Below are positions 59,829 through 64,000 of a DNA stretch of 64,000 nt, piece after piece. How positions within the stretch are numbered: the first letter of the stretch is position 1; each line of letters opens with the position of its first letter. The notes below the pieces were generated by a model. The model made no database searches. It worked only from the letters and a program-made list of their open reading frames with translations, and had not been told where the DNA came from. The stretch comes from Impatiens glandulifera (lineage: Eukaryota > Streptophyta > Magnoliopsida > Ericales > Balsaminaceae). The position numbers were made by a program, and so were the translations under genes. The stretch lies in assembly GCF_907164915.1 (NCBI RefSeq), contig NC_061868.1:43849774-43913773 (forward strand), written 5' to 3'.

Positions 59829-62057
59829 TCAACTTGTATATAATATTATAACTTTCTCTTTTAGATTAATAATTTAAAATTTTTTTATTATGAATATATA
59901 TTAGTATTTTTTATTTTTAGTTGATATTTTAATTTTAAATTAAGTGGATATTTATAAAGTTAAAGAGAGGGAAAATATTAAATAATAAAAGAATTAAGAG
60001 GGAAAAATTGTTAAATGTGGTTTAGTGGTTTAGTGACATGTATAATAAAAAATAAAAAATAAAAAGAGAAATTGATAGGCATAAGTAACATGTAAAATGC
60101 CAACAAATGGTTAATAGGGTGATGGTGATGGTGATCAGTAATTGGAAGAAAATACTACCTAGAGAATAAAAATGTCATTATAGAAATTGAGAGGCATGTT
60201 GTTTTCAAAATATATGGATATCATTTAATGTTCTTCAACAGAATTAACTAAGATATCAATTGAAAAAAGGGTTTAGAACATTTATAGTACAATGACTTAA
60301 TTAAAAAAATTGTCTATAAAAATGTGAGTAATATTTTTGTTGAATGTAATAGTACTAGTTAATTGATAAGTTATTTTGGTATATTTTTAAGTTTACATAT
60401 TTTTATATATTTAATATGTTTTGATAAAAATATATATTATATTTATTTTAATTTTATAGGCCACAAATTTTGAATTTACATTGAAACCGTCCAACTCTTA
60501 TACTGGCCTAGTGGTTACTATATTTACGTTAAAAAAAAAGAGTAGGACGGTAGGAAAACAATATTGAAAAATAGGATATATATAAAATATAGAGAAAAAT
60601 AGGATATTGAAACACGTGTTTACTCTCTTTCTGTTTTGTTAGAGTAAATAAATATATATGAAAGATAGAAGATTAATATAATTGTAAAATTTGTATTCTT
60701 TATAACTAAAATTTAAAATATATACGTGTTTATATTATTCTCTAACCAAAAATTGATAAGAGAATGAAATTTTTATTTTTATTCTTTCCATTTAAAAATA
60801 AGAAATTAAATATAAATATGATTAATTTTTTTTATCAAATTAATTTGTTTTTTCATCTATTAATTATTGAGTTAATAATTAATTTATTTATTTATGTATT
60901 TTTAATATGAATAATAATAAATAGAATTAAAAAATTAAATTAATAAAATATATAATTTACATGTTTTTTTTAAAAATATATATATATATATATAATAAAA
61001 TAAAATTACTATATATATATAATTTATTAAATTATTATTTCTATTTTTTAAATTTATCATTCTTATTTCACCTTAAAATCTCTTTTTTTTTCATTTTCTT
61101 ATAATATATATTAAAAATTCAACTTGTATATAATATTATAATTTTATCTTTTAGATTAATAATTTAAATTCTATTTAGTATGAATACTAGTAGTTTGTAT
61201 TTTAAATTGAAAATTAAGAATTTATCACTTTTAATTTTAAATTAAGTAAATATTTATAATAAAATTAAAGTAAGGGAAAATATTAAATAAAAAAAATTAA
61301 GATAGAAAAATTATTAAATGTAATTTAGGGATATGTACCATTAAAAAAAAAAGAAATTGATACGCATACTTAGCATACTTACATGTAAATTGCCAACAAA
61401 TGGATGGGATGATTATGGTGATGAATTATTTAAAAATGTCATTATGTCATTATGGAAATTCAATAAAAATATTTTTTAGTAATTTGAAGACAATATTACC
61501 TCTAAAATAAAAATGTTATTGTGAAAATGGAGAGACATGTTGTTTTCAAAATGTAAAGATATCATTTAATGATTCTTAAAAAGAATTAACTAAGATATCA
61601 ATTGAAAAAAAGGGTTTAGAACAGTTAGTATAAGATTTAATTTGAAAAATTACCTAAAAACTGCAAATAGTAATTTTGTAAAAAAATTGTAAGAAGTAGT
61701 ATTTTTATTGAATGTAATAGTATTAGTTAGTTCATAAATTAGTTTGGTATATTTTTACGCTTACAACTTATTATATTAATATTTTTAATATATATTTTAA
61801 AATATTTTTTATTCTAATTAATATTATTATATATTTAATTTGTATATTTAATACGTTTTTTTATCAAATATATATTATATTTATTTTAATTTTATGTCGC
61901 CACAAATTTTGAATTTGTATTGGGCCGCCTAACTCTAATAAATACTTGGCCCTGGTTCGGTTAAAAACAATAATAGGAGAGCAATCTTTAATTCTTTTCA
62001 CTAAAAATTAAAAATATGTTTTGTTTACTCTTTTTTTTGTTTTGTCAGAGTAAATAA
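59571..62057 (+). repeat. Diverged right-hand continuation of the array
   Basis: Two blocks about 1.3 kb apart are recognisable by ttatttatgtatttttaata-like sequence with atgaataataata (near 59555 and 60890), ttcaccttaaaatc (near 59760 and 61067), catgtaaa with tgccaacaaatgg (near 60090 and 61385) and ccacaaattttgaatttrca (near 60463 and 61900). They share the last marker and gttttgtcagagtaaataa with the main array but are strongly diverged. No genes. Confidence 0.65.
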
Positions 62058-63158
<1,101 letters not shown>

Positions 63159-64000
63159 TAAATATATATGAAATATAGAGGACTAATATTTAACTAATAA
63201 ATATATATAATAGTAAGATTTTTATTCTTTTTAACTAAATTTAAATATACACGTGTGTTTATTTTATTCTGTAAGAAGATAAGAAAATAGAAAATAGAAG
63301 AGTGAAACTTTTACTTTTATTCTTTCAACCTAAAAAAAATATAGATGTACTATTTTTGGTGAAAAAGAATAATAAGAGAATAAACATTAATTATTTATAC
63401 TAAAATTTAAAAATATTTATCGTGTGTAATTTTTTTTATGTTTGGTGAAAATAAAAAAAAAATTATATATATATATATATATGAAAGATAGATAAATAAT
63501 ATAAGAGTGAAACTAGTATTCTTTTCATATTGGAATAAAAAAAATACACAAAAAATACAGGTGATTACTAAAGACAATAGTATAAGAGCAAATTTTAATT
63601 CTTTTCACTGTAAATTAAAATTTTACATGTGTTTATTATATTTATGTTTTGTCAGAGAGAGTAGAGTAAATAAATATATATAAAAAATAAAGGATTAATA
63701 AAATAATGAAATATGTTCACTCTCTTTATGTTTTGTCAGAGTAAATAAATATATATGAAAGATAAAAAAATAATAGGTGTTTTGTCGTAGTAAATAGGAG
63801 GGTAAAACTTTTATTCTTTTCACATAATAAAAAAAATACACGTGATTACTATCTTTAAAAACAATAGTAGTAGAGCAAACATTAATTCTTTCAACTAAAA
63901 ATTAAAAATTTACATGTGTTTTGTCAAAGTAAATAAATATATATTAAAAATAAATAAATAATAAGAGAATGAAACTTTTATTCTTTCCACATAAACATAA
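63159..64000 (+). repeat. Further diverged array units to the window edge
   Basis: Repeated phrases ttttgtcagagtaaataaat (63735), ttattctttcaacc, gaaagataga and cacgtgattac show the same family as 41-59 kb, in the same orientation, with shorter irregular spacing. No coding frame. Confidence 0.6.

Overview
The window is nuclear DNA of a flowering plant, most likely a eudicot. The genes are intron-containing with GT/AG borders, the intergenic DNA is extremely AT-rich, and there are plant LTR retrotransposons, MITEs and plant-specific gene families (kiwellin, B3, ATG8-interacting protein). I cannot name the species from sequence alone.

Left part (1-11.6 kb): the first 144 codons of a DNA topoisomerase II gene run off the left edge on the minus strand, and a divergent kiwellin-like gene lies on the minus strand at 2.1-2.7 kb. 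The next 9 kb holds no gene: TA microsatellites, a tRNA-derived SINE-like tandem pair, a degenerate transposon end and a degenerate AT-rich tandem array (6.3-11.4 kb).

Gene island (11.6-34 kb): a six-exon B3-domain gene; a plus-strand cluster of four kiwellin paralogues (13.7, 15.4, 17.4/22.3 and 25.2 kb); a two-exon gene for a small putative membrane protein; MPP10 (13 exons, minus); and an ATG8-interacting (ATI-type) gene (minus). The third plus-strand kiwellin is cut inside its signal-peptide codons by a complete, young Ty1-copia element (17476-22267). That element has 200-bp LTRs differing at one base, a 5-bp target duplication, unusual TA...CT termini and an intact 1455-residue Gag-Pol frame. 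All five kiwellin copies carry a TTGACC W-box core upstream, at a nearly constant distance in four of them, which suggests WRKY (defence) control.

Right part (34-64 kb): a possible Pack-MULE-like element, a decayed Tnt1-type copia element carrying a nested hAT-type MITE, then about 18.6 kb of tandem array with 1.3-1.5 kb units (40.9-59.6 kb) and diverged relatives to the window end. The array has internal higher-order structure: a block of 1.5-kb units with a ~57-bp minisatellite, and a block where two unit types alternate as ~2.65-kb dimers. It is interrupted by a Mutator-type MITE with telomere-like arms, a truncated LTR element and a Harbinger-type element. The array at 6.3-11.4 kb belongs to the same family in opposite orientation, so the gene island sits between inverted relatives of one repeat family. 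I found no RNA gene, CRISPR array or unmistakably new protein system.
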